Below are positions 1 through 8,232 of a stretch of 48,407 bases of DNA, piece by piece. The notes under the pieces were generated by a model. It was given only the letters and a program-made list of their open reading frames with translations. It had not been told where the DNA came from and ran no database searches. The stretch spans positions 1 through 48,407 of the forward strand of contig NZ_CAKZHY010000075.1 of the NCBI RefSeq assembly GCF_936928535.1, in the 5' to 3' direction. Both the position numbers and the translations under genes were made by a program. Each line of letters opens with the position of its first letter. The stretch's first letter is position 1. The stretch comes from an uncultured Bradyrhizobium sp. Its GTDB lineage: Bacteria; Pseudomonadota; Alphaproteobacteria; Rhizobiales; Xanthobacteraceae.

Positions 1-114
1 GGGAGCCTCGAAGGATGAACGGCCGAGATGCAGCCGGGCCGTCGCCCTTCGAGGCTCGCCTTACGGCGCTGTCGCGCCGTAAGGCGAGCACCTCAGGGTG
101 ACGGATCGTCCCGT
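1..114. repeat. Palindromic intergenic repeat at window edge
   Basis: Non-coding stretch downstream of the efflux transporter gene. It contains a perfect hairpin at 54-89 with 16-bp arms (GCTCGCCTTACGGCGC and its complement) around a 4-nt TGTC loop. It is flanked by CCTTCGAGGCTCGCC- and CACCTCAGGGTGACGG-like segments. Sequences of this type recur between genes in Bradyrhizobium genomes (recalled, not searched). The hairpin could also terminate transcription of the minus-strand efflux operon, but there is no clear T tract. Confidence 0.6.
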
Positions 115-1728
115 TCAATGCCCCCGCGCCGGCGCGCCGAGATTGATGGGGCGGAGCACGGCCGCGGTCGGAATCATCAGCACGGCGATGATCGCAAGAG
201 TCCAGAACACATCGATATAGGCGAGGAAGTCGACCTGCTGCTGCAGGGTCTTTCCGACCCAGGCGACCGCCTGGGACGCCGCATCGCTCGCATTCGAGCC
301 CTGGGCCTGGAAGTAGCGCGTCATCGCGTCGATGGTCTGCTGGTAGCCGAGGTCGGATGGCGCGGCGTGCTCGATCAGGCGGCTCTGATGGAATTGCTGG
401 CGCTGCGCCAGAACCGTCTGCGCCAGTGCGACACCCATGGAACCACCGATATTGCGGGCGACGTTGATCAGCGCGGAGGCCTGGTTGGTCTTGTCGGGTG
501 GCACGCCGTCGTACGAAGCAGTCGTCACCGGCAGGAACAGGAACGGAAGACCCATCGCCAGGAAGATGCGCGAGAGCGCGGCATAGCCGTAGGTGATATC
601 GCCGTTGATTCCGGTCAGATGCCACATCGACAGCGCGACAATGGTTGCGCCCATCATGATGAGATATTTCGGCTGCACCGTGCTGACGAGGCGTCCGACC
701 ACGGGCATCAACATCAGTGTCGCAACACCACCCGGCGACAGAGCGAGACCCGCCAGCAAGGCTGTGTAGTTCAGATCGGTCTGGAGCAATTGCGGCAATA
801 TCTGCGTCGTCGAGATCAGCACCGCACCGGTGCCCAGCATCACGAGGAAGCACGCCGCAAACTGCCTGCGACCGAGCAGCCGCAGATCGACGATCGGATC
901 CTCGCGCGTCAGCTCCCACGGGATCAGCGCGAGCAGCGAGGCGGCCGACAGCACCGCGAAGACGATGATGATGTTAGAGCCGAACCAGTCGTTGCGCTGG
1001 CCTTCATCGAGGACGTATTCGAGCGAGCCGAGCCCGATCGCGACGAGCAGGAATCCGATGTAGTCGACGCGCAGGCCCTTGCTCAGCAGCTTCTCCCGCT
1101 CCTCCTCCGCGCCCGACGGCTCCTTGACCAGCGTGCCGACCAGAAACAGCGAAAGCAGTCCCATTGGCACGTTGATCAGGAACACCCAGTGCCATGTGTA
1201 GGTATCAGTGATCCAGCCGCCGAGCGTCGGGCCGATCACCGGCGCGACGACCACCGCGACACCGTAGATGGCAAAGGCCTGTCCCCGCTTCGCCGGCGGA
1301 AAGGAATCGGCGAGGATCGCCTGCTCGCTGGTCGCCATGCCGCCGCCGCCGAGCCCCTGCAGGATGCGGAACAGCACCAGCGTTTGCAGATTCCAGGCGA
1401 AGCCGCACAGCAGCGAGGCCAGCGTAAACGTCGCCACGCACATCATGTAGAAGCGCTTGCGGCCGATCACGGTCGACAGCCAGCCCGAGATCGACAGCAC
1501 GATGGCGTTGGCGACGAGATAGCTGGTGATGACGTAGGTGCTCTCGTCGATGCCGACGGCAAGACCGCCGGCGATGTGGCGCAAAGCGACATTGGCGATG
1601 GTGGTGTCGAGCACCTCCATGAAGGTCGCGATCGAGACCACGAAAGCGATGAGATAGGGATTATGCCCGCCGGCCGCGGAGCGCTCCGGCGACCAGCCTC
1701 CGGCGCCGTCTTGCGTGGTATCAGTCAT
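115..1728 (-). CDS. emrB: DHA2-family MFS drug efflux transporter (EmrB type)
   Basis: The 537-residue product is an integral inner-membrane protein with about fourteen hydrophobic segments, the topology of DHA2/EmrB proton-driven drug exporters. Near the N-terminus it has the characteristic FMEVLDTTIANVAL motif (motif D1-like), followed by GRKRFYM in the first cytoplasmic loop. The chosen ATG at 1728 overlaps the stop of the upstream membrane-fusion gene as ATGA, so translation is probably coupled. An upstream GTG-type start at 1743 is possible but less likely. Together with the HlyD-like partner it should form an inner-membrane/periplasmic pump using a TolC-like outer-membrane channel encoded elsewhere. 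The substrate cannot be told from sequence. Confidence 0.93.
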   Translation of the reverse strand: MTDTTQDGAGGWSPERSAAGGHNPYLIAFVVSIATFMEVLDTTIANVALRHIAGGLAVGIDESTYVITSYLVANAIVLSISGWLSTVIGRKRFYMMCVATFTLASLLCGFAWNLQTLVLFRILQGLGGGGMATSEQAILADSFPPAKRGQAFAIYGVAVVVAPVIGPTLGGWITDTYTWHWVFLINVPMGLLSLFLVGTLVKEPSGAEEEREKLLSKGLRVDYIGFLLVAIGLGSLEYVLDEGQRNDWFGSNIIIVFAVLSAASLLALIPWELTREDPIVDLRLLGRRQFAACFLVMLGTGAVLISTTQILPQLLQTDLNYTALLAGLALSPGGVATLMLMPVVGRLVSTVQPKYLIMMGATIVALSMWHLTGINGDITYGYAALSRIFLAMGLPFLFLPVTTASYDGVPPDKTNQASALINVARNIGGSMGVALAQTVLAQRQQFHQSRLIEHAAPSDLGYQQTIDAMTRYFQAQGSNASDAASQAVAWVGKTLQQQVDFLAYIDVFWTLAIIAVLMIPTAAVLRPINLGAPARGH

Positions 1729-2882
1729 CGCACCTTGGTCCACGGCACGACCGACATGCCGGGACCGACGGGCAGATCAGCCGGCCAATTGTCGACCACG
1801 ATCTTCACCGGCACGCGCTGCACCACCTTGACGTAGTTGCCGGTGGCGTTCTCCGCCGGCAGCAGGCTGAAGGCCGTGCCGGAGCCCGGCTGGACGGAAT
1901 CGACATGGCCGATCAGCTTGCGCCCGGGATAGGCATCGATCCGGATCTCGACCGGCTGTCCCGGCCGCATGTCGGCGAGCTGCGTCTCCTTGTAATTGGC
2001 GACGATCCAGACGTCGTCAGGGACGAACATCATCAGGCTCTGCCCTGCGGTGACGAACGTGCCCTTGGCGCCGGAGAGCTTGACGATGCGGCCCGACTGC
2101 GCCGCGACGACGTTGGTGTATTGAAGATTCAGCCTGGCTTGATCCAGCTGCGCCTGCGACTGCTGAAGCTGTGCCTTGGCGCCTTCGAGCTGGGCTTGCA
2201 GCGTCTTGATACCGACCTGCGCAGCCGTCACGGCGGTCTTGGCGCGCTCGGTGTTGGCCTGCTGGGCCTGGAGGTCGGAGCGGGTCTGCTGCTGGCGCTG
2301 CACGGTGCCGGCGCCCTTCTCGACCAGATCCTGCGCGCGGTTAAACTCTTCCTGCGAGAACTGGAGCTGGGCCTGCGCCTGCTCGAGCTGCGCCTGGGCC
2401 TGCTTGATCTGCTCTTGCTGGGAATCGATTTGCGCCGCGACATTGCTGATGTTGGCCTTGGAGACCTCGACCTGCGCTGCGGCCTGATCAACGGCGATGC
2501 GATAGTCGCGCTCGTCGATCCTGGCGAGCACGTCGCCGGCGTTGACGTGCTGGTTGTCCGTCACCGGGATGTCAGTCACGTAGCCGCCGACCTTCGAGGC
2601 CACGGAGAAGCTGCGGGCGGCGACGAAGGCGTCGTCCGTGGATTCGTAATGCCGGACTTGAAGCCAGTAGAGCAGACCGCCGACCAGAGCTGCGATCAGC
2701 ACGATGGCGGCGACGGTCGCGAGCAGCCAGTGCTCGGCGATGCGCTCGCGCAGCGTCGGAGTTTTGTCCGGGCTGGCGGGCTGCGCCTTGCCGTCGTGCC
2801 TGGCATCGGGCGAATTCTTTGGAGCTTCCACCTTCTGCGGTTGCTCCGCGGACGGCCCACGCTCCCGGGTTTGAGCATCCAC
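1725..2882 (-). CDS. emrA: HlyD/EmrA-family membrane fusion protein
   Basis: This is the periplasmic adaptor of the efflux pair. The roughly 385-residue protein has one transmembrane segment at about residues 50-72 (LLATVAAIVLIAALVGG). It is followed by a biotinyl-lipoyl-like half, a long glutamine-rich coiled-coil hairpin with repeated QAQAQLEQAQ patterns, the second lipoyl half, and a beta-barrel domain ending in VGPGMSVVPWTKVR. That order matches EmrA/HlyD_D23 proteins. The start is not certain: a GTG at 2882 has GAGG eight bases upstream, while another GTG at 2891 lacks a ribosome site. The stop overlaps emrB by 4 bp. Confidence 0.9.
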   Translation of the reverse strand: MDAQTRERGPSAEQPQKVEAPKNSPDARHDGKAQPASPDKTPTLRERIAEHWLLATVAAIVLIAALVGGLLYWLQVRHYESTDDAFVAARSFSVASKVGGYVTDIPVTDNQHVNAGDVLARIDERDYRIAVDQAAAQVEVSKANISNVAAQIDSQQEQIKQAQAQLEQAQAQLQFSQEEFNRAQDLVEKGAGTVQRQQQTRSDLQAQQANTERAKTAVTAAQVGIKTLQAQLEGAKAQLQQSQAQLDQARLNLQYTNVVAAQSGRIVKLSGAKGTFVTAGQSLMMFVPDDVWIVANYKETQLADMRPGQPVEIRIDAYPGRKLIGHVDSVQPGSGTAFSLLPAENATGNYVKVVQRVPVKIVVDNWPADLPVGPGMSVVPWTKVR

Positions 2883-3082
2883 TGCGAACACCTCGTTCGG
2901 GGTTTTGGCTTGGCGACCGGCTTGGCCCTGCGCATTGACATGCGCACTCGCCGGAAGCCTAACCGGAGCCCCGACGCAGGGTTCCGGCGCGCGGGAGTAC
3001 CGCCGTTATTCGTGAATGCATTGCACAGAAAAGAAGCGCGACCCTGTTCCCGCCGCGGTTCAGCAAAGGCCTGCGCACTCGG

Positions 3083-3241
3083 TCAGTGCGTGTTGGTCTC
3101 GTGCCATTTCTCCAGGTCCGGCTTTTTGTCGCCGGACTTCTGCTCCTTCTCCGGATTGCCCTTCCAGGGCTTATCCGTCTGGGCGTGCGATCCCCAGTCG
3201 TTCTGCCGCCGGGGATCGTCGGTGGGCTTTTCCTTGCTCAT
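3083..3241 (-). CDS. Small hydrophilic hypothetical protein (52 aa)
   Basis: Short, highly charged, probably disordered protein rich in Lys, Asp and Pro, with no membrane segment. The ATG at 3241 has a good ribosome site (GGGAGA, six bases upstream). It lies just after a PRC-barrel gene on the same strand (28-bp gap) and may be cotranscribed with it. Such short hydrophilic proteins are common next to stress genes in Bradyrhizobium. Function unknown. Confidence 0.6.
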   Translation of the reverse strand: MSKEKPTDDPRRQNDWGSHAQTDKPWKGNPEKEQKSGDKKPDLEKWHETNTH

Positions 3242-3269
3242 CGGGTCTCCCTTCGTCTGCGTTGAGGGT

Positions 3270-3644
3270 TCAAGCGAACGGAACGCGGTAATAGGCATCG
3301 ATGCCGCGCATCGCGGCGTCATCACCCCAGTTCCAGTCGCCGCGCTCACCGTATTTCGGCGCGCCTTCGAGCGCCTTGGCGGTGATCCCGGTGACATAGC
3401 CGCCAAGCTCGGTGTCGTATTTCAGCGACTGCCAGGGCAAGGGATAGTGATCATTGCCCAATCCCAAGAATCCGCCGAAGCCAAGCACGGCGTAGGACAC
3501 CTTGCCGCTGACCTTGTCGATCATCACGCGTTCGATCGAACCGATCCGGTTGCGGTCGGCGCCGTAGACCGATGTTCCCTCGACCTTGTCGCTGCCGATC
3601 AACCGGCCCATCTCGCTGCGATCCAGCTCGCCCTGATTCAACAT
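3270..3644 (-). CDS. PRC-barrel domain protein
   Basis: This 124-residue soluble protein carries a PRC-barrel: residues of the type RLIGSDKVEGTSVYGADRNR, then IERVMIDKVSGKVSYAVL, a glycine-rich turn, and HYPLPWQSLKYD. These strands are typical of the small beta-barrel found in photosynthetic reaction-centre H subunits and RimM. Stand-alone copies like this are frequent stress-associated proteins in Alphaproteobacteria. The ATG at 3644 is chosen because TGGAGA precedes it; the reading frame stays open further upstream without a better start. It is transcribed divergently from the ThDP enzyme gene, and an EcfG-like promoter lies at 3676-3701. Specific role unknown. Confidence 0.85.
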   Translation of the reverse strand: MLNQGELDRSEMGRLIGSDKVEGTSVYGADRNRIGSIERVMIDKVSGKVSYAVLGFGGFLGLGNDHYPLPWQSLKYDTELGGYVTGITAKALEGAPKYGERGDWNWGDDAAMRGIDAYYRVPFA

Positions 3645-3675
3645 GTTGGTTCTCCACTCAGCCAATGTGCGGATC

Positions 3676-3701
3676 AACTTGCGTGAACGGGTGATCGTTC
3701 C
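3676..3701 (-). promoter_or_regulatory. Candidate EcfG-type promoter for the PRC-barrel gene
   Basis: On the minus strand the sequence reads GGAAC (3701-3697), a 17-nt spacer, then AGTT (3679-3676). This resembles the alphaproteobacterial general-stress sigma EcfG consensus GGAAC-N16/17-CGTT, with one -10 mismatch. It lies about 32 bp upstream of the start codon and 15 bp from a similar motif facing the other way. Confidence 0.4.
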
Positions 3702-3716
3702 AGACGGCACCAGACA

Positions 3717-3741
3717 GGAACATCGCCGAAAGCGCGCTGTT
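3717..3741 (+). promoter_or_regulatory. Candidate EcfG-type promoter for the ThDP enzyme operon
   Basis: GGAAC (3717-3721), 16 nt, TGTT (3738-3741). It has one -10 mismatch to GGAAC-N16-CGTT. It lies about 40 bp upstream of the ATG at 3781, a suitable distance for a short leader. Confidence 0.42.
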
Positions 3742-3780
3742 CTTGATTTTCCAGCGCAAGGAAACCGGGAGCCGCCCACG

Positions 3781-5580
3781 ATGTCTCAGACCGTCTCCGA
3801 CTTCATCGTCCAGCGTCTGCATCAATGGGGCGTGCGTCACATTTTCGGTTACCCAGGCGATGGCATCAACGGCGTGTTCGGCGCACTGAACCGCGCCGAG
3901 GCCAAAGCCGAGACCAGGATCGGCTTCGTGCAGGCCCGCCACGAGGAGATGGCGGCATTCATGGCGTCAGCCTATGCGAAATTTTCCGGCGAGCTTGGCG
4001 TCTGCATTGCGACGTCGGGCCCTGGCGCTTCGCATCTCGTCACCGGCCTCTACGACGCGCTGCTCGATCACCAGCCGGTTCTGGCGATTGTCGGTCAGCA
4101 GGCGCGAAACGCATTGGGCGGGAGTTATCAGCAGGAACTCGACCTGGTCTCGATGTTCAAGGACGTTGCCGGCGCTTATGTCGCGCAGGCCTCCTCCTCC
4201 GCCCAAGTGCGGCATCTGATCGACCGCGCGGTGCGGATCGCGCTCGCGCGCCGGGCCCCAACGGCCATCATCCTGCCCAACGACCTCCAGGAGGAGGTTT
4301 ACGACGGCCCGCCCCGTGCGCACGGGACCTTGCATTCCGGCGTCGGCTACACAGCTCCGCGCATCGTGCCGCACGAGGCCGAGCTCGATCGTGCCGCCGA
4401 GGTGCTCAATGCCGGCAAGAAGGTCGCGATGCTGATCGGTGCCGGCGCACTGCACGCCACCGACGAAGTGATCGCAGTCGCCGACCGCCTGTCCGCCGGC
4501 TGCGCCAAGGCGCTTCTCGGCAAGGCGGCGCTGCCCGACGACCTGCCATGGGTAACGGGCTCGATCGGCCTGCTCGGCACCGAGCCCAGCTACGACATGA
4601 TGATGGAATGCGACACGCTGCTGATGGTCGGATCGGCGTTTCCTTACGCCGAATTCCTGCCGAAGGAAGGGGCTGCGCGCGGCGTGCAGATCGACATCGA
4701 TGCCGGCATGACATCGATCCGCTTTCCCATGGAAGTCGGCCTGGTCGGCGATGCCGCCGAGACGTTGCGGAGCCTGCTGCCGCGGCTCGCCCCCAAGAGC
4801 GACGGCGCCTGGCGCCAGGGGATCGAGGACAACGTCGCCAAATGGTGGAAGACGTTGGACGGTCGCGCGCATCAGCCCGCTGCACCGATCAACCCGCAGC
4901 TCGTCGCCTGGGAACTGTCGCCGCGCCTGCCCGAGCGCGCCATCATCACCAGCGACTCGGGCTCCTGCGCCAACTGGTTTGCGCGCGATCTCAAGATCCG
5001 GCGCGGCATGACGGCCTCGCTCTCGGGCGGTCTCGCCTCGATGGGCGCCGCCGTGCCTTACGCGCTCGCTGCGAAATACGCCCATCCCGACCGGCCCGTG
5101 ATCGCACTGGTCGGCGACGGCGCCATGCAGATGAACAACATGGCCGAGCTGATCACGGCCGCCAAGTACTGGCGATCCTGGCGCGATCCGCGCTTCGTCG
5201 TCTGCGTCTTCAACAACGAGGATCTGAACCAGGTCACCTGGGAGCAGCGCATCATCAATGGCGATCCCAAGTTCGAGGCCTCCCAACGCATTCCCGACGT
5301 GCCCTACTCGCGCTTCGCCGAGATGATCGGCCTCACCGGCATCTTCGTCGACAGCCCGCAACTCCTCGGCTCGGCCTGGGAGCAGGCGCTGGCAAGCGAG
5401 AAGCCCGTCGTCCTGGAGGTGAAGACCGATCCCGAGGTGCCGCCGCTGCCACCGCACATCACCTTGCAGCAGGCAAAGAACTTCTCGCTCGCCTTGATGA
5501 AAGGTGATCCCAACGAAAGAGGCGTGATCGAGGGGGCCGCGCGGCAGGTGCTCGAAAAGATCCTGCCTGGAAAGCAATGA
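3781..5580 (+). CDS. Thiamine-diphosphate enzyme, pyruvate oxidase/acetolactate synthase-like
   Basis: The 599-residue enzyme has the three-domain layout of the POX/AHAS family. The N-terminal pyrimidine-binding domain has the catalytic Glu in ARHEEMAAF (about residue 55). The central domain contains GAGALHA. The C-terminal domain carries the ThDP/Mg motif starting GDGAMQMNN at residue 445 and ending near FNNEDLNQ. It lacks anything marking a committed biosynthetic acetolactate synthase, and no small subunit follows. It is closer in style to stress-linked pyruvate-oxidase-like proteins such as Bacillus YdaP. The ATG at 3781 is supported by GGGAG eleven bases upstream. The frame is open to 3643, but that part is not protein-like. 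Substrate not determined. Confidence 0.85.
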   Translation: MSQTVSDFIVQRLHQWGVRHIFGYPGDGINGVFGALNRAEAKAETRIGFVQARHEEMAAFMASAYAKFSGELGVCIATSGPGASHLVTGLYDALLDHQPVLAIVGQQARNALGGSYQQELDLVSMFKDVAGAYVAQASSSAQVRHLIDRAVRIALARRAPTAIILPNDLQEEVYDGPPRAHGTLHSGVGYTAPRIVPHEAELDRAAEVLNAGKKVAMLIGAGALHATDEVIAVADRLSAGCAKALLGKAALPDDLPWVTGSIGLLGTEPSYDMMMECDTLLMVGSAFPYAEFLPKEGAARGVQIDIDAGMTSIRFPMEVGLVGDAAETLRSLLPRLAPKSDGAWRQGIEDNVAKWWKTLDGRAHQPAAPINPQLVAWELSPRLPERAIITSDSGSCANWFARDLKIRRGMTASLSGGLASMGAAVPYALAAKYAHPDRPVIALVGDGAMQMNNMAELITAAKYWRSWRDPRFVVCVFNNEDLNQVTWEQRIINGDPKFEASQRIPDVPYSRFAEMIGLTGIFVDSPQLLGSAWEQALASEKPVVLEVKTDPEVPPLPPHITLQQAKNFSLALMKGDPNERGVIEGAARQVLEKILPGKQ

Positions 5581-5588
5581 GGTGACTC

Positions 5589-5816
5589 ATGAGTGACTTT
5601 CGCGACATTCAGCATGGCGTCAACGATCCCGTCGACGGCGTCGACGTGAAGCGCCAGATCAACACCAACCAGACGCCGCACGAGCGGGCGCAGCGCCATG
5701 CCGACGTGAGAGCCGAACCGTCGGCCTCGCCGTCCGAGCCGTTCCTGCCGGAACGATTGCGGCGGAAGCCGACCGATCCGATCAATCCCCGCACTGGCCG
5801 TCACCCGACCGATTAG
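5589..5816 (+). CDS. Small hydrophilic hypothetical protein (75 aa)
   Basis: Hydrophilic, Pro/Arg/Asp-rich protein with no membrane segment and no recognised domain. It starts 8 bp after the ThDP enzyme gene with a GAGGTG ribosome site, so it is almost certainly in the same operon. The composition (PTDPINPRTGRHPTD end) suggests a disordered protein. Function unknown. Confidence 0.65.
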   Translation: MSDFRDIQHGVNDPVDGVDVKRQINTNQTPHERAQRHADVRAEPSASPSEPFLPERLRRKPTDPINPRTGRHPTD

Positions 5817-5840
5817 GAACCTCGGTCCAGAAGCCGTGTT
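5816..5840 (+). promoter_or_regulatory. Candidate EcfG-type promoter for the first DUF4142 gene
   Basis: GGAAC (5816-5820), 16 nt, TGTT (5837-5840), 58 bp upstream of the ATG at 5898. The -35 is perfect and the -10 has one mismatch. The -35 begins on the last base of the preceding stop codon. Confidence 0.45.
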
Positions 5841-5897
5841 GATCGCCGCAAAGACCGACGCGGCAGGAGCCGCGTGGCCAATCAGAGGGACCGAACC

Positions 5898-6467
5898 ATG
5901 AAACGTACCGTCATCGCGTTTGCCTGCGTGCTCCTTGCAGGCCCAGCTCTTGTCGCAGGCCCAGCTCTTGCCCAGTCGCTTGGCGAGAAGACCGGCGTCA
6001 ATTCGGCGCTCGGCGTTGCGCCTGCGACCGCCGATTTCGTCAAGGAGGTCGCCGTCAGCGACATGTTCGAGATCGAGTCGAGCAAGCTCGCCGAGCAGAA
6101 GGGCAATGCGCAGGAAAAGACTTTCGCGCAGCAGATGATCACGGACCACACCAAGACCAGCGGCGAGCTGAAGGGCCTCGTCAACGACGGCAAGGTGCAG
6201 GCAACGTTGCCGACCGCGCTCGACAGCTCGCACCAGAGCAAGCTCGACAAGTTGAAGAGCGCGACCGGAAAGGACTTCAGCTCCGACTACAATTCCTACC
6301 AGGTCAGCGCACACGAGGACGCCGTGTCCCTGTTCGAACGCTATGCCAAGGGTGGTGACAATTCGGCATTGAAGGATTGGGCCGGCAAGACGCTACCGGC
6401 GCTCAAGCATCACCTCGACATGGCCAAGGAGCTTGGCAAGGCGCCAAGCGTCGGTCAATCCAGGTAA
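5898..6467 (+). CDS. DUF4142 secreted protein
   Basis: The 189-residue product has a Sec signal peptide (MKRTVIAFACVLLAG... cut near ALAQS). The mature part is a helical four-helix-bundle-like domain of the DUF4142/ferritin-like class, with helices around FVKEVAVSDMFEIESSKLA, TFAQQMITDHTKTSGEL and the C-terminal LPALKHHLDMAKEL. Members are periplasmic and often stress-inducible, but no activity is established. AGAGGGA precedes the ATG at 5898. The signal peptide contains an 18-bp tandem duplication giving AGPALVAGPALA. A perfect hairpin follows the gene. Confidence 0.88.
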   Translation: MKRTVIAFACVLLAGPALVAGPALAQSLGEKTGVNSALGVAPATADFVKEVAVSDMFEIESSKLAEQKGNAQEKTFAQQMITDHTKTSGELKGLVNDGKVQATLPTALDSSHQSKLDKLKSATGKDFSSDYNSYQVSAHEDAVSLFERYAKGGDNSALKDWAGKTLPALKHHLDMAKELGKAPSVGQSR

Positions 6468-6483
6468 TCTCTTGAACGCTCAT

Positions 6484-6512
6484 CGAGGACGCCGTTCTGA
6501 CCGGCGTCCTCG
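6484..6512 (+). terminator. Hairpin terminator after DUF4142 gene
   Basis: Perfect 10-bp stem (CGAGGACGCC / GGCGTCCTCG) with a 9-nt loop, 16 bp after the stop codon and followed by ACATTTTA. The T tract is weak, but position and stem strength fit an intrinsic terminator. Confidence 0.6.
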
Positions 6513-6570
6513 ACATTTTAGCAACGACCCTGATCTCCGCGCATTGGACTGCAACATCGCGGAGAGCAGC

Positions 6571-7572
6571 ATGCCCCAGCACCACAAGACCTCATTGTCC
6601 CGCCGGCAAATCGTCCACGCCGCAAGCGCCACGCTTGCCGCGGCCTCGCTGGCATCGACGACAGCGAAAGGAAGCACCGATATGGCCGAGCAAGACCTGA
6701 TCGATCCCGTCACCCGCTATCCAAAGCCGCCATTCAAGAAGCAATCGCAGCCCTGGCCCGGCCTTGCCGGCAAGATGGAGCCCAAGCCGGATCACGGCGA
6801 GAGCAGTTACAAGGGCTCGGGCCGCCTCAAAGGCCGCAAGGCTCTGATCACCGGTGGCGATTCCGGCATGGGCCGGGCGGCGGCGATCGCCTATGCGCGC
6901 GAAGGCGCCGACGTCGCCATCAACTATCTGCCTGCGGAGGAGCCGGACGCGCAGGAGGTGATCGCATTGATCAAGAAGGAGGGGCGCACCGCCCTCGCGC
7001 TGCCCGGCGACCTCAAGGATGAAGATTTTTGCAAGAAGCTGGTCGAACAGGCGGTGCAGGGCCTTGGCGGTCTCGACATCATCGTCAACAACGCGGCGCG
7101 TCAGCAGGCACGTGCCTCCATTCTCGACGTCTCGTCGGAGGATTTCGACGCGACCATGAAGACAAATATCTACGCGCCGTTCTGGATCATCAAGGCGGCG
7201 CTGCCGCATCTCAAGCCCGGCTCCTGTCTCATCGGCACGACATCCGAGCAAGCTTACGATCCCTCACCGGATCTCTACGACTACGCGCAGACGAAGGCGG
7301 CGACGATGAACTACGTGAAGTCGCTGGCCAAGCAGCTCGCTTCGAAGGGCATTCGCGTCAACGGCGTTGCGCCGGGACCGATCTGGACGCCGCTCCAGGT
7401 CTCCGGCGGCGCGACGATGGAGAAGCTCGAAAAGTTCGGCGGCATGACCCCGCTTGGTCGCCCTGGCCAGCCCGTCGAACTGGCCTCGATCTACGTGCAG
7501 CTAGCTGCGGCCGATGCCAGTTATGCGACCGGCCAGGTCTATGGCTCTGCCGGTGGATCGGGCCAACCGTAG
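6571..7572 (+). CDS. Short-chain dehydrogenase/reductase with Tat-like signal
   Basis: This 333-residue SDR oxidoreductase belongs to the longer GSP39/YghA-like group. Residues about 8-33 (LSRRQIVHAASATLAAASLA) look like a twin-arginine signal; a linker rich in Pro and Lys follows (YPKPPFKKQ). The Rossmann fold starts with TGGDSGMG at residue 94, followed by NNAA and the catalytic S...YxxxK, with Tyr238 and Lys242 in YDYAQTK. The protein ends in the conserved GQVYGSAGG. An internal start at MAEQDLI (6682) would give the cytoplasmic form seen in most relatives, so the Tat leader is an oddity worth noting. The B. subtilis relative is a general stress protein. Substrate unknown. Confidence 0.88.
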   Translation: MPQHHKTSLSRRQIVHAASATLAAASLASTTAKGSTDMAEQDLIDPVTRYPKPPFKKQSQPWPGLAGKMEPKPDHGESSYKGSGRLKGRKALITGGDSGMGRAAAIAYAREGADVAINYLPAEEPDAQEVIALIKKEGRTALALPGDLKDEDFCKKLVEQAVQGLGGLDIIVNNAARQQARASILDVSSEDFDATMKTNIYAPFWIIKAALPHLKPGSCLIGTTSEQAYDPSPDLYDYAQTKAATMNYVKSLAKQLASKGIRVNGVAPGPIWTPLQVSGGATMEKLEKFGGMTPLGRPGQPVELASIYVQLAAADASYATGQVYGSAGGSGQP

Positions 7573-7644
7573 CGGCTCAGGAACGATCATCGACGTCAGG
7601 CTTTACAAAAACGTCATGAAGAACCTTTCGCCAAGCCTGGATCA

Positions 7645-8232
7645 ATGGCGCCTGTAACAGTCAAACCCACGCGGATCGATATCGCGATCTCGGATGGAAT
7701 CGCGGAGCACACCAACCCGAAGCTCGAGGAGACTGCCGAAGCGTTGACCTGGGGCGCGGACGAGCATGTGCTGCTCGCCCTCGCTGCTGCCGGGTGGCTC
7801 TACGCCAGAAGGCGACCTGCCGACGAGCGCCGTGTCGCCAACCATATCCTCGCGGTGTCGCTGGTGACTGCGTTGCTTCCGCACGTCCTGAAATCCGCAT
7901 TCGATCAGGTGAGGCCGGATCGGCTGACGGTGCAAGGCCATCGCCGCGGCGTCCCGTTTTCGGGACAGGCGCGCGATGCCTTTCCGTCCGGCCATGCTGT
8001 GCATATGGGCGCGCTGGCGTCCGCGGCGAGCCTGTTGCCGCCGCCCCGGCGCCGTCTCGTGCGCGGCGTTGCCGTCGGGCTCTCGCTGACGCGCATCGCT
8101 CTGCTTGCGCATTGGGCCAGCGATGTGGTCGCGGGCTTCACATTGGGCATCGTCATCGAGCGGATGCTGCGACCGTGGACGCTCGCAAGGTGGAGCGCCC
8201 AACCTGGAAAAGCCGAGCGCGGTCATGACTGA
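7645..8232 (+). CDS. PAP2-family phosphatase
   Basis: The 195-residue membrane-associated phosphatase has all three PAP2 signature blocks: KSAFDQVRPDR (KxxxxxxRP), PSGHAVH around residue 113, and TRIALLAHWASDVVAG (RxxxxxHxxxD). Hydrophobic helices separate the motifs, as in lipid phosphate or undecaprenyl-diphosphate phosphatases. No strong ribosome site is seen before the ATG at 7645. The stop overlaps the next gene by 8 bp, making an operon with the two DUF3147 genes. Substrate, probably a lipid phosphate, is inferred. Confidence 0.87.
   Translation: MAPVTVKPTRIDIAISDGIAEHTNPKLEETAEALTWGADEHVLLALAAAGWLYARRRPADERRVANHILAVSLVTALLPHVLKSAFDQVRPDRLTVQGHRRGVPFSGQARDAFPSGHAVHMGALASAASLLPPPRRRLVRGVAVGLSLTRIALLAHWASDVVAGFTLGIVIERMLRPWTLARWSAQPGKAERGHD

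Noticed and set aside
28..1836. A 602-codon plus-strand frame opposite the EmrB gene
   Set aside because: Arg/His/Gln-rich translation without any domain. The minus strand encodes an unmistakable 14-helix transporter.
7586..7610. GGAAC at 7580s as a further EcfG promoter for the PAP2 operon
   Set aside because: The base run at the -10 position is CTTT, two mismatches from CGTT, so it was not counted.
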